This document shows positions 9,161 to 17,016 of a stretch of 64,000 nt of DNA, in pieces. Source of the stretch: Bacillus sp. OV322 (GTDB lineage: Bacteria; Bacillota; Bacilli; Bacillales; DSM-1321). The notes under the pieces were generated by a model. That model was not told the DNA's origin and did not search any database. It saw nothing but the letters and a program-made list of their open reading frames with translations. Positions within the stretch are counted from its first letter, which is position 1. Each line of letters begins with the position of its first letter. The DNA is taken from assembly GCF_900112495.1 (NCBI RefSeq), contig NZ_FOMA01000002.1, positions 310,001 to 374,000 on the forward strand. The letters are read 5' to 3'. A program made the position numbers and the translations under genes.

Positions 9161-9361
9161 CTATTTGAACCATTTTTTTCGTAATTCTCGAAATAGCAAG
9201 TTATACTTAAACATTATAATATAGCTAAAAGCTAGTACAAACAAAGACATTGTCTCAATTGGTTGTTGGGTAATCAACTTCACAATTAATGTATAGGTAG
9301 AGGCGACGGGGAAACAAATCCCTAAAATAAATATGTATAAGACTATCTTATTGAGATTCAC
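9161..9361 (-). CDS. Small two-segment membrane protein, unknown function
   Basis: A 66-residue protein with two hydrophobic helices (KIVLYIFILGICFPVA and SLFVLAFSYIIMF) and a basic end (LRKKWFK). A strong ribosome site AAGGGGG lies 8 nt before the GTG at 9361, whereas the ATG at 9367 is only 2 nt from it, so the GTG is the better start. The gene stands alone and reads leftwards toward the orphan surface exon. I recognise no family. The ribosome site and hydrophobic pattern make it a plausible real gene; function cannot be inferred. Confidence 0.5.
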   Translation of the reverse strand: MNLNKIVLYIFILGICFPVASTYTLIVKLITQQPIETMSLFVLAFSYIIMFKYNLLFRELRKKWFK

Positions 9362-9475
9362 TAACATATCCCCCTTTATAATGAATCAATTTTATCCTCT
9401 CCATTTAACATATCCTTAAAACAATTTTTTTATCGAATGATTATTTTCTCTTTAAAATGTCTATAATCGTATTAA

Positions 9476-9513
9476 GACTCTTTCAACATAATTCAATTTT
9501 AGTTGAAAGAGTC
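9476..9513. repeat. Perfect 12-bp inverted repeat upstream of the recombinase genes
   Basis: GACTCTTTCAAC (9476-9487) and GTTGAAAGAGTC (9502-9513) are exact inverted copies separated by 14 AT-rich bases. No T run follows on either strand, so it is not an ordinary terminator. The geometry (two inverted 12-mers around a short AT-rich core) resembles a tyrosine-recombinase core site, but could also be an operator. Confidence 0.6.
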
Positions 9514-9731
9514 AAATGGGATACTTTGAACAAAAAAACAAATGCTAAGTATAAAAATATCCTTGTATATATGGTAGCAGAAAAGTTAAGATACATACCT
9601 TAGGGTTATCGCGGTCCAGTGCGGTAGCTCTTTTTCCCGTGCTTACGTTTAGAAATGGAATATTTGATTACACTGATACTATTACATTGATGTCGGAAGA
9701 ACAGCAAGTGTAAAAAGAAAGGAGATTAATA

Positions 9732-10621
9732 GTGATCAAATCGGAAAAATATTGGCAAAGTATCCATGAAGGCTTACCTTTGCAAACCAAAACGATTTTA
9801 AATGAGTACTTGTTAAGTTTGAAAATCTCCAACAAAGCGGAAGCAACCATTACGAAATACCGATCGGTATTAGAGCGTTTTTTCAGTGAATGTAGATTTT
9901 CGCTTGAGGAGATAACATCAAATCATGTTCAAGAGTGGCTCAATGAATTTTCTCAGGGTAAAAAAACCAGGACAGTAGACTTGTTTTTATCTGTTCTCTC
10001 TTCCTTTTTCAAATTCTGCCTGGCTGAAGAGTACAAGAAACAATTTGTCATTAAGAAACGATGGAGACCAAAAATTCCTCAATCACTACCCAAATATCTG
10101 AATGAACAGGAATATGCCAGGGTTAAAGTTGAATCAGAAAGCCTTTCGCTTCGTGATCGGGCGATTGTGTTATTCCTCTTCTCCTCAGGATGCCGTAAAT
10201 CTGAATTGACGAATTTATCCATTGAAGATGTCGAGCTAGACAGAAGAACAGCCAGAGTGAAGGGAAAAGGAAAAAAATTCGAGACATCCATTTTTCTCAA
10301 GAGTGTGCCCTCGTTTTAAAAGAGTATTTACAAACAAGACAGGATAATGGTGAGGGGCCCTTATTTATGGGACGATACGGCCCTCTTCAGGGAAATGGAA
10401 TCTATGACATTATTAAAAAACTAGGGGAAAAAGCAGAGCTAAACCAGTCATTACACCCCCATGCATGCCGTCATACATTCGCAACCACCTTGCTGGCAAG
10501 GGGCGCAGACCTTTAATTTATTGGGGATAAAATGGGGCATGCCGATTTAAATACAACCCGTGTGTATGAACGTATTCCCACAGAGGATATGATTTAGGCT
10601 TATCAAAATATTATGGGGTGA
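9732..10621 (+). pseudogene. Broken tyrosine recombinase (XerC/D-like integrase)
   Basis: Starts at GTG 9732 after an AGGAG site. The first 190 residues contain the N-terminal SAM-like core-binding domain (YLLSLKISNKAEATITKYRS, VQEWLNEF) and the first catalytic block with its Arg (LFLFSSGCRKSELTNLSIED) and Lys (RVKGKGKKF). Near 10280 the frame shifts; the other frame continues HFSQECALVLKEYLQ and HACRHTFATTLLARGADL, then an in-frame TAA, then GDKMGHADLNTTRVYERI with the nucleophile Tyr, a TAG, and a final stop at 10619-10621. The HxxR, LGH-equivalent MGH and Tyr boxes are all recognisable, so decay is recent: one frameshift plus two nonsense codons. It lies directly before a second, intact paralog, suggesting a two-recombinase module. 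Confidence 0.85.
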
Positions 10622-10627
10622 AATTCA

Positions 10628-11464
10628 ATGAGTAATGAAGCAATTCAGTCTTTTATTACCGATAATCTGGCTCGTTTCAGTCCGGAAACGGTTCGGAGCT
10701 ATAAGAGTTCTCTTACCCAATTTTTCTCCTTTTGCAAAAAAGACTTGAACGATGTAAAAGCGGCTGATGTTCGGGCATGGCTGGCATCATTAGAAGAGCA
10801 GGGACTGAAGCCTCGTACTATCCACGTGAAGCTGAGTGCGTTGAAGTCGTTTTATCAATATTCTATGGAAGAAAATCTAACGAAGAAAAATCCGACTTTA
10901 ACCGTACACACTCCAAAAAAAGACGATTCCCTTCCATATTACTTGAGCAAGCGTGAAGTGGCTCTTTTTCAGGAACTGACAAGAAATGATCTTCGAGATA
11001 GGGCCCTTGTGGAAGCTCTTTATACCACAGGAGTCAGGATTAGCGAATTACTCAATATCAAGCTGGAAGATATCAAATTGGAGACTAGGCAAATCTGGAT
11101 ACGAAAAGGGAAAGGAAATAAAGAAAGGTTTGTCCTCTTTACACATGATTGTGCTGAGCGCCTGAAAGCGTACCTTGAAAGTCGAAAAGTAAATAGTGAA
11201 TTTTTGTTTTCAAACAGTAGAGGAGGACGGTGGAATCGTACGTTGATTGAAATCCGCTTCCAGGAATTTTCGGAAACGTTAGGCTTTAAAGTTACACCGC
11301 ACACGATGCGCCATACGTTTGCTGCGCACTTGGCTGAAAAAAATATGTCACAGAGCTACATACAGGAACTTCTCGGTCTTGTGAATATCAACACAACAAG
11401 CATCTACACACGTTTAATGAACACGCCCGAAAAAAACAATATGTCCGATATCAGGGATAAATAG
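10628..11464 (+). CDS. Tyrosine recombinase/integrase with an altered box III
   Basis: This 278-residue protein has a core-binding SAM-like domain (residues about 5-85: LARFSPETVRSYKSSL, VRAWLASLEEQGLKPRT) and a catalytic domain with Arg in TTGVRISELLN, Lys in RKGKGNKERFV, HxxR in HTMRHTFAAHL and the Tyr in TTSIYTRL. The usual LGH (His or Trp) of box III reads LGL here (ELLGLVNINTTS), a single-base change from a His codon. That residue assists catalysis in the family, so activity may be lowered. It starts 7 bp after the broken paralog with GGGGTGA as ribosome site, so the two were probably co-transcribed. Known family role: site-specific strand exchange in phages, integrative elements or plasmid dimers; the substrate here is unknown. 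Confidence 0.85.
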   Translation: MSNEAIQSFITDNLARFSPETVRSYKSSLTQFFSFCKKDLNDVKAADVRAWLASLEEQGLKPRTIHVKLSALKSFYQYSMEENLTKKNPTLTVHTPKKDDSLPYYLSKREVALFQELTRNDLRDRALVEALYTTGVRISELLNIKLEDIKLETRQIWIRKGKGNKERFVLFTHDCAERLKAYLESRKVNSEFLFSNSRGGRWNRTLIEIRFQEFSETLGFKVTPHTMRHTFAAHLAEKNMSQSYIQELLGLVNINTTSIYTRLMNTPEKNNMSDIRDK

Positions 11465-11905
11465 TAGAAGGAGATTAAAGTAAACTTGAGCTTTTTTCCA
11501 AGCCACTTGTACAACTTACTTAATTTTATCAAAAAAACCGGACATCTAAAAAGTAGCTCCTTAATTCTTATGCATAGATATACCTAGTTTAATATAAATT
11601 TGTAGATTTTTGACTGTTTTCAAAAATAATGGAGGGGCTTGATTATACTTATTCCGTTAATGATTTATATTTTTTTAATATAATATACATCCAATTTTAT
11701 TTAAGTCAATTAAACTAGTTAAGATCTACTTAATAACTTCCTTTTTCTTCTATAAAATATAAAAAAATTGGAAAAATGCCTCGCAATTTCACATAAATTG
11801 TTATATTCTTATTTAGAAGAGAATTGGATGGGTTTCAGGTATAATCATTTTATTAAAATAATTCATTATCCCTATCTTTCCTGATATTAAAAAGGAGTGT
11901 TCTAG
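11465..11905 (+). other. AT-rich intergenic region
   Basis: No ORF, hairpin terminator or repeat stands out. A TATAAT sequence near 11840 is a possible -10 box for the downstream membrane gene, but no good -35 box is seen. Confidence 0.4.
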
Positions 11906-12220
11906 ATGAAAGCTGTACTAAAAAACTCTGGTGGATTAACAAAGGAAGTGAAAGTTGGTTTTAGTTGGACTACTTTCTTCTTTGGTTTTTTACCAGCATT
12001 ATTCCGTGGGGATTTAAAATGGGCTGTTATCATGTTTATCATTGAAGCAGTACTTGGTTCATTTACTCTGGGGATTGGTTCGTTTGTAACTGGGATTGTA
12101 TTTTCTTTTGTTTACAATAAAATATATATAAAAGAACTAATCGAAAAAGGTTACCAGCCTGCCAATAATGAGTCAAGGGCCTTATTAGAAAATAGTCAAA
12201 TTATTTCCAAAGTCGCATAA
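11906..12220 (+). CDS. DUF2628/HrgC-like small membrane protein
   Basis: A 104-residue protein with a well-placed ribosome site (AAAGGAG, 8 nt before ATG). The core FSWTTFFFGFLPALFRGDLKWAV is the signature pattern of DUF2628/HrgC-type membrane proteins: an aromatic stretch (FFFG..P..RGD.KW) followed by two glycine-rich membrane helices (VIMFIIEAVLGSFTLGIGSF, VTGIVFSFVYNKIYI). The C-terminus is cytoplasmic and polar. Relatives are often found in accessory DNA near phage or recombinase genes, as here. No biochemical function is established for the family. A 22-bp terminator follows. Confidence 0.65.
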   Translation: MKAVLKNSGGLTKEVKVGFSWTTFFFGFLPALFRGDLKWAVIMFIIEAVLGSFTLGIGSFVTGIVFSFVYNKIYIKELIEKGYQPANNESRALLENSQIISKVA

Positions 12221-12295
12221 TTCTAGTGAGTGCCAGACTAAAAGTCAGTAAGATTTTTCTGGACATTGAGACGATTTTAAACTAGAAATGTTTAA

Positions 12296-12344
12296 AAAAT
12301 AGGCACCTTCATAGGATTTCTTATCCTATGAAGGTGCCTATTTT
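12296..12344 (+). terminator. Very long perfect terminator hairpin (22-bp stem)
   Basis: Positions 12296-12317 and 12323-12344 are exact inverted copies (core AGGCACCTTCATAGG) with a 5-nt loop and terminal A/T tracts on both sides, so it can work in either direction. The ATG of the downstream remnant at 12328 lies inside its 3' arm. Confidence 0.9.
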
Positions 12345-12591
12345 CAATTATAAATCAATCTTCAATATCTTAATCGCTGCAACACTTTTTGCTGTTGGCG
12401 TGAATAGTTTTCCGTCACTTCTTGAGGGGAGTAATTGGGACAGCGTATATAGGGGGTATTTTTTTTATATCTATTTCGTTACAGGAAACCTGTGGACCTG
12501 CATTTTACTTCACTTCTTTATTGATGTGAGAATGGCATTTACATCCAATAAGAGTAAAGGGAATTCTGGTGCCGAACTTAGGATTGAATAA
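12328..12591 (+). pseudogene. Remnant of a CPBP-family membrane protease (C-terminal part)
   Basis: The 87-codon frame ends like CPBP (CAAX protease and bacteriocin-processing) proteins: YIYFVTGNLWTCILLHFFIDV matches the family's last conserved block (TGNLW..IL.HFLID). The preceding helix ILIAATLFAVGVNSF corresponds to the FxxxH block but lacks its His, and the EExxxR block is absent. Its ATG is inside the 3' arm of a 22-bp terminator stem and has no ribosome site, so translation from it is unlikely. I read it as the tail of a deleted gene. An intact short membrane protein is the less likely alternative. Confidence 0.55.
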
Positions 12592-12604
12592 GATACAATA
12601 AAAT

Positions 12605-12648
12605 ACCCCCAAGCACAAACAGGCTCACCTGTCTGCACATGGGGGTTT
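12605..12648. terminator. Bidirectional terminator between the CPBP remnant and inhA
   Basis: An imperfect 19-bp stem (ACCCCCAAGCACAAACAGG with CCTGTCTGCACATGGGGGT) with a CTCA loop lies between convergent reading frames. It is followed by TTT on the + strand and by TATTTTATT on the - strand. Confidence 0.75.
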
Positions 12649-12659
12649 CAATCTCACTA

Positions 12660-15038
12660 TTATTTCGTAATCGTAATCGCACCAACCGATTTATCAGTTG
12701 CTTGCTCATCCACAATTACTTTTAGGCCGTAGTGGCCGATGTTGCGTCCTGCGTCAGGCATGTAAGGGTTGTTGTAGTCTTTGCTGTCGTTGAATAAGGC
12801 AATTCCTCTTTCGCTTGGAAGCGTCAGGGTTTGTTCAGGGTAGTTAAGGTTTAGTCCTGAAGTAGGCAGGAAGTTGAATGCCGCATCTGCTAGGTGATAG
12901 CGGGTTGATGCTTCCTGTCCGGTGCTCCAATGCAGGTTGGTGTCATCGTGGGCATCTACGACTCCAAGGAAGCCGTCGCCAGGATGTGTGCCAGTCCAGT
13001 TATCGTTAAAGCTGTCATCCACGTACCATACGACTAATCCGCCGTCATAGCTCATGAGGGAGTTTCCGCGGGCGATGTCAGCAAGCCCTTGGTCTACACC
13101 TTGGTGATTTCTCCACTCAAGAAGGTAGTAGTGGTTTGTCAGTTTGTTACCGTCCATTTTTGTGAAGCCGTTAAGCGTGAATGGAGAAGTTCCATTTTCG
13201 CCGCCGTCATTGATCAGTTCCTGTCCGTCAGCTGTTACTTTAATGTTATCAGCAAAGAAACCGGTTAATGAGCTGCCCCAGTCTGTTGCACTGCGGAGAC
13301 GAAGCTGGATGTTTTTGCCGGCATATGCAGAAAGGTCGAAGCTTTCCGCTTGCCATCCGTTAGAATTGCCAGTGAATCCAGGCATAGAATTTATGATAGT
13401 TGGATACCCCTCAGCAACAACATCGCTTCTTGTGTGATTATTGCCAACGGATTTCCATGTTTTCCCGCCATCCTCAGACACCTGTACGAATGCATAATCC
13501 CACTGCTCTTCCATGTCATACCATGCATCAAATGTTAGAGTAGCAGATTTCTTGCCTGTTAAATCAACATTTGTGACCATACTGTTATCCATTTCATCCT
13601 TTTGGCCGCCCCAATATTCATATGTTCCGGCTGCAGGAGTATTAATTGGTGTTTTCTTTTGAGGCAGATTCACTTGGACAGCCTGCTGATTTTGGCCATT
13701 TGGTGAATTTGCCTGGTCAAGCAAGAAGGACGTGCCTTTTTTCGTAACGTCTGCTAAATCGACAACAGTTGGATTTGTCCAGTTTCCTCCCATGGTAGAT
13801 TGGAAGTAAGACTTCGCCCATGGAGAGAATCCTGTAGGCTCTGCTCCTGGAATCTTTCCTGCCCATGAACCTGAAGCCATGATAGACCAGTAGCCAATCG
13901 CTTCACCAGTTCCGGTGTATTGTGTATCATACTCATCTGGCAAACCAAGGTCATGGCCAAATTCGTGGGCAAATACGCCAGTTGCCCCGTCTTCCGGCAT
14001 CATCGTGTAATCATAGAATCCAGGTAATCCTTTTTCTCTGCCATCGGGATCATACAAAACAGCTGAACGGTGAGACCAGATGGCATCATCGCCAAGTGTG
14101 CCGCCGCCTGCTTCTTGCCCCATTCCTGAATGGATAATTTGAAGGTGATCAACTAAGCCATCTGGCTCTTTTAAATTTCCATCTCCGTCTAAATCATGCG
14201 GATCTTCTAAATCATAATCCTGCAAGGGAATGCCAGCTGCTTTTGCAGCGTTGTACGTGTCAGCCACCAATTTACGGGCTCCGCCAGGTGATAAATTATC
14301 ATGGCCACCATTTCCGTTATCTGCTCCGTAATATTTCGCTGTACCTGGGACCTTCAGCCATCCATATGCTTTTCCTTCAACAGTGAAGGTTCCGCCGGAT
14401 TGCTGCTCGTAATACTGCTTTTGTGATACTAAATTTTCTCCATTTGGACCTTTGACACCATTAGCACCAAAAATCATATCTTCGTAATGCTTCGTATCGT
14501 AGTCTTTATAATAGTTATCTGTTTCACCAGGCTGGATTTTGTTGTGCTCAAAATTAGAGTACTCCACCATTAAGGTTAAAACCTTCACAGACTGTTTTGC
14601 TCCTGTGTAAGGAGTTTCTTTGACAGGATCAGGATGGTTCTTACCCTTTAGATTGGTCTTGCCTTTGTGTCCTTTATTGTAGTTTTTAAATTTATTGCGT
14701 TTTTCAGCTTCGGCTGCTTTTGCTTTTGGCGCAAGAGGATCAGCAATCTGAACTTTATCTGCTTTGCCCTTGAATGCAATGTAGTTTTTCAGGGCTTTCT
14801 GTTTATTTGCTTCTGAGGCATTTTTGGAAATAACTCCGCGTTTGATGAGAGCGTCTATCAATTTATCATCGTTAACGATGGAAAGATCCAGCGAACTTTG
14901 TGATTGAGAGACTTGAGATTGTGCAGAGTCCTTAAGCTGATTGGCATTGACTGGTCCCGGGGAATGTACCGGGAAGCCGGAGAAGAAAGTACCGGCAAAA
15001 ATGGCGGCTGTGATACTAGACTTGAAAACTCTTTTCAA
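12660..15038 (-). CDS. inhA: Immune inhibitor A-type secreted zinc metalloprotease (M6 family)
   Basis: A 792-residue preproprotein. It starts with TTG at 15038, 7 nt after AGGGGG, with a signal peptide (MKRVFKSSITAAIFAGTFFS). The propeptide spans about residues 30-120. The M6 catalytic domain follows, with the zinc motif HEFGHDLGLPDEYDT near residue 356 and a downstream Met-turn-like SIMASGSW. The C-terminal half holds beta domains (KSATLTFDAWYDMEEQWDYAFVQ) that match the InhA/VEG-type region and a metal-rich segment (DGGLVVWYVDDSFNDNWTGTHPG). Length fits InhA1/InhA2 (about 795 residues). InhA proteases of the B. cereus group degrade host antimicrobial and matrix proteins and process exoproteins. 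It is monocistronic, convergent with the accessory region and divergent from sipW. Confidence 0.93.
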   Translation of the reverse strand: MKRVFKSSITAAIFAGTFFSGFPVHSPGPVNANQLKDSAQSQVSQSQSSLDLSIVNDDKLIDALIKRGVISKNASEANKQKALKNYIAFKGKADKVQIADPLAPKAKAAEAEKRNKFKNYNKGHKGKTNLKGKNHPDPVKETPYTGAKQSVKVLTLMVEYSNFEHNKIQPGETDNYYKDYDTKHYEDMIFGANGVKGPNGENLVSQKQYYEQQSGGTFTVEGKAYGWLKVPGTAKYYGADNGNGGHDNLSPGGARKLVADTYNAAKAAGIPLQDYDLEDPHDLDGDGNLKEPDGLVDHLQIIHSGMGQEAGGGTLGDDAIWSHRSAVLYDPDGREKGLPGFYDYTMMPEDGATGVFAHEFGHDLGLPDEYDTQYTGTGEAIGYWSIMASGSWAGKIPGAEPTGFSPWAKSYFQSTMGGNWTNPTVVDLADVTKKGTSFLLDQANSPNGQNQQAVQVNLPQKKTPINTPAAGTYEYWGGQKDEMDNSMVTNVDLTGKKSATLTFDAWYDMEEQWDYAFVQVSEDGGKTWKSVGNNHTRSDVVAEGYPTIINSMPGFTGNSNGWQAESFDLSAYAGKNIQLRLRSATDWGSSLTGFFADNIKVTADGQELINDGGENGTSPFTLNGFTKMDGNKLTNHYYLLEWRNHQGVDQGLADIARGNSLMSYDGGLVVWYVDDSFNDNWTGTHPGDGFLGVVDAHDDTNLHWSTGQEASTRYHLADAAFNFLPTSGLNLNYPEQTLTLPSERGIALFNDSKDYNNPYMPDAGRNIGHYGLKVIVDEQATDKSVGAITITK

Positions 15039-15333
15039 TGGAAAACCCCCTACTGATTATTTGTCACAATATTATAATATTTCATAATATTTAATAGTGG
15101 TAGCAGAGTTATTCAACAAATTTCTACATAGATGAAGATACTCTCTCTTTATTTTTAGGAGATTTAAAGAGTTGATTTTGTAAAAAATTAGGAGGTTTTC
15201 TTTTGTTTTTTCTTGATTGAGAACATGCCACGCTTGTTTTCTGGGACAAAAGTCTCTTGAGGGGTAAAAATGGTAAAAATACTGCATGAATTTTGTAGAA
15301 TAAAGTCGAATAAAAATAATTTATTTTTTAACA
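15039..15333. other. Divergent regulatory region between inhA and sipW
   Basis: AT-rich spacer with no supportable ORF. On the - strand a TTGAAT (near 15116) with a TAAATA about 17 nt further is a weak inhA promoter candidate. The 71-codon minus-strand ORF in this spacer has low-complexity composition and no ribosome site. Confidence 0.4.
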
Positions 15334-15362
15334 TTGACTATACTGCGAAAGTTTAGTAGATT
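15334..15362 (+). promoter_or_regulatory. Sigma-A-type promoter for sipW
   Basis: TTGACT (15334-15339), a 17-bp spacer, and TAGATT (15357-15362) lie 47 bp before the sipW start. Confidence 0.55.
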
Positions 15363-15408
15363 TGTCATATAGAGTTGTTCTTTATTAAGTACAAAACGGG
15401 GTGATATA

Positions 15409-15954
15409 TTGAACAGAAAGATTTTTAGAATCATATTTTCATTGTTTATGGCAGCTGCTATCCTTTGTATCGCTTTTCTCGTATTTGCCACACACCAGGC
15501 ACAGGGAAATCCGGATAAAATACCTTCATTTGGGGGATATAAGCCATTTACAGTCCTAACAAACAGTATGCAGCCGAAGATTAGCGCAGGAGATATGATT
15601 TTTGTGAAAGAGAAGAAAGCTGCCAACATTAAAAAGGGTGACATCATCACCTTTAAAATATCAGATGGAAAGCTCATCACACACCGGGTTGTTTCAGTAA
15701 CAAAGCAAGGGTTAATGACCAAAGGAGACAACAATAACGTAAGAGATAAGTGGCTGGTTAAACCGGAGAATATAATAGGGACTGCGGCTGTGATCGTACC
15801 GAAAGCAGGTAATATCGCAAAGTTTCTCGCAAGTCCAGCCGGATTTTCCATCTTCATTATCCTTCCGCTGCTGCTCCTTCTATTGATTGAAGTGTATCAG
15901 AGAATTTTAAAGGCCTTGAACAGAAAAGAAGATCCTGCTGTTACTGAGTCCTGA
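15409..15954 (+). CDS. sipW: SipW-like (ER-type) signal peptidase I
   Basis: A 181-residue membrane peptidase of the S26B class. An N-terminal membrane helix (RIIFSLFMAAAILCIAFLVF) is followed by the catalytic Ser box (LTNSMQPKISAGDMI) and a box with His in place of the bacterial Lys (ITHRVVSVT), the Ser-His arrangement of SipW and eukaryotic signal peptidases. A TKGDNNNVRD box and a second C-terminal membrane helix (SIFIILPLLLLLLIEVYQ) complete it. It starts with TTG after GGGGTGA. SipW enzymes specifically process TasA-type fibre proteins, and such a gene follows 65 bp downstream, so a two-gene operon is very likely. Confidence 0.93.
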   Translation: MNRKIFRIIFSLFMAAAILCIAFLVFATHQAQGNPDKIPSFGGYKPFTVLTNSMQPKISAGDMIFVKEKKAANIKKGDIITFKISDGKLITHRVVSVTKQGLMTKGDNNNVRDKWLVKPENIIGTAAVIVPKAGNIAKFLASPAGFSIFIILPLLLLLLIEVYQRILKALNRKEDPAVTES

Positions 15955-16019
15955 AATTCAATTCTTATTGGTTTCACCTAAATGCATTTATAAATATTAT
16001 TTTCAGGAGGAATGGTTTA

Positions 16020-16766
16020 ATGAAGAATATTAAAAAGGCATTAATAGCAACATCAATGGCAGGGGCTGTATTGGTAAGTGCAGGCTACGGCACATATTCC
16101 TGGTTTACATCTGAAACACAGGCAAGCGGAACAATCCAGGATGGCACCTTGTCTGTAAATAATGGCCAGGCAATTACGACTAAGCTGTTTGACGAAAAAA
16201 ATCTGGCGCCTTCTGAATATGTGTCAGGAAACTTCATCACACTTGATAATACAGGAAGCCTTGATCAGGTGCTGAAGCTTACATACTCTGCATCCGTTGA
16301 TAAAGCTCCGGCCTCACCTTTTAAAATCTACTATGTTGCTTTTAAATATAAGAGCAAGCCAAGCGGTGATGTTTTGAAGAACTGGAAAATCGAGTGGGAA
16401 AAAGGCTTCTTTAAAGGAAACCATAACCCGGCACCAGCACAAGCCAGATCTTTAGCGGCGGCACCTGCATTGCCTGCTCTTCCTGCAGGAGTGGAAGTTG
16501 TATCAGGTGAACTATCTTCTGCAGACGTACAGGCGGTGGCTGCAGCTGCTGCAACTAAAGCAGCAGGAGATGGCAGCAAGCAATACACAATCGGGGATAA
16601 CAATTTCTTCACTTTGAAATCTGACCAGTACATTGATATCGCATTTGATGTAAAGCTGGATGAAAATGCAGGAAACGAGTACCAGGCAGCTACTTATTCA
16701 GCTACTCTTAAAGCTGAAGCAAAACAAACAGATGATGGTGCAAAGTATGCCTCTGAAATAAAGTAA
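16020..16766 (+). CDS. TasA/camelysin (CalY)-family matrix fibre protein
   Basis: A 248-residue secreted protein with SipW-type signal peptide (MKNIKKALIATSMAGAVLVS ending GTYSWFT) and the characteristic N-terminus AxGTYSWFTSETQASGTIQDGTLSV of TasA/camelysin proteins. The ribosome site AGGAGGAAT is strong. Conserved family blocks include LAPSEYVSGNFITLDNTGSLDQ and YIDIAFDVKLDENAGNEYQ. An unusual Ala/Pro-rich insert (about residues 138-190, AAAPALPALPAG and AVAAAAATKAAGDG) interrupts the domain. Family members form biofilm fibres; camelysin was described as a membrane metalloprotease, though that activity is debated. Processing by the upstream SipW is expected. A 22-bp terminator hairpin closes the operon. 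Confidence 0.88.
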   Translation: MKNIKKALIATSMAGAVLVSAGYGTYSWFTSETQASGTIQDGTLSVNNGQAITTKLFDEKNLAPSEYVSGNFITLDNTGSLDQVLKLTYSASVDKAPASPFKIYYVAFKYKSKPSGDVLKNWKIEWEKGFFKGNHNPAPAQARSLAAAPALPALPAGVEVVSGELSSADVQAVAAAAATKAAGDGSKQYTIGDNNFFTLKSDQYIDIAFDVKLDENAGNEYQAATYSATLKAEAKQTDDGAKYASEIK

Positions 16767-16771
16767 TAGAA

Positions 16772-16820
16772 GACAAAAGAAAAAACTGTGATGCAGCTCA
16801 TCACAGTTTTTTCTTTTGTC
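16772..16820 (+). terminator. Terminator of the sipW-tasA-like operon
   Basis: Perfect 22-bp inverted repeat (core AAAAACTGTGATG / CATCACAGTTTTT) with a 5-nt loop. The symmetric A and T tracts make it bidirectional. Confidence 0.92.
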
Positions 16821-17016
16821 TATATTCTCTCTGACCAATAGGCCCTCTGTTTTATATAGCATGTTTTTTTCTTCCTATATATAACTTATCTAATTCTTCT
16901 AATATTTAATTACAAATATTGTATAATAAAGTAAATGTTTCATTTTACTGGATCGGAAGTAAGCTAAAAGCATCCATGAATGAAAATCAGATACATAGAT
17001 AAGGAGATTTTATTTT

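Noticed and set aside
15321-15857. 178-codon minus-strand ORF opposite sipW
   Set aside because: sipW has all catalytic boxes and a proper start; the antisense frame has no motif or ribosome site.
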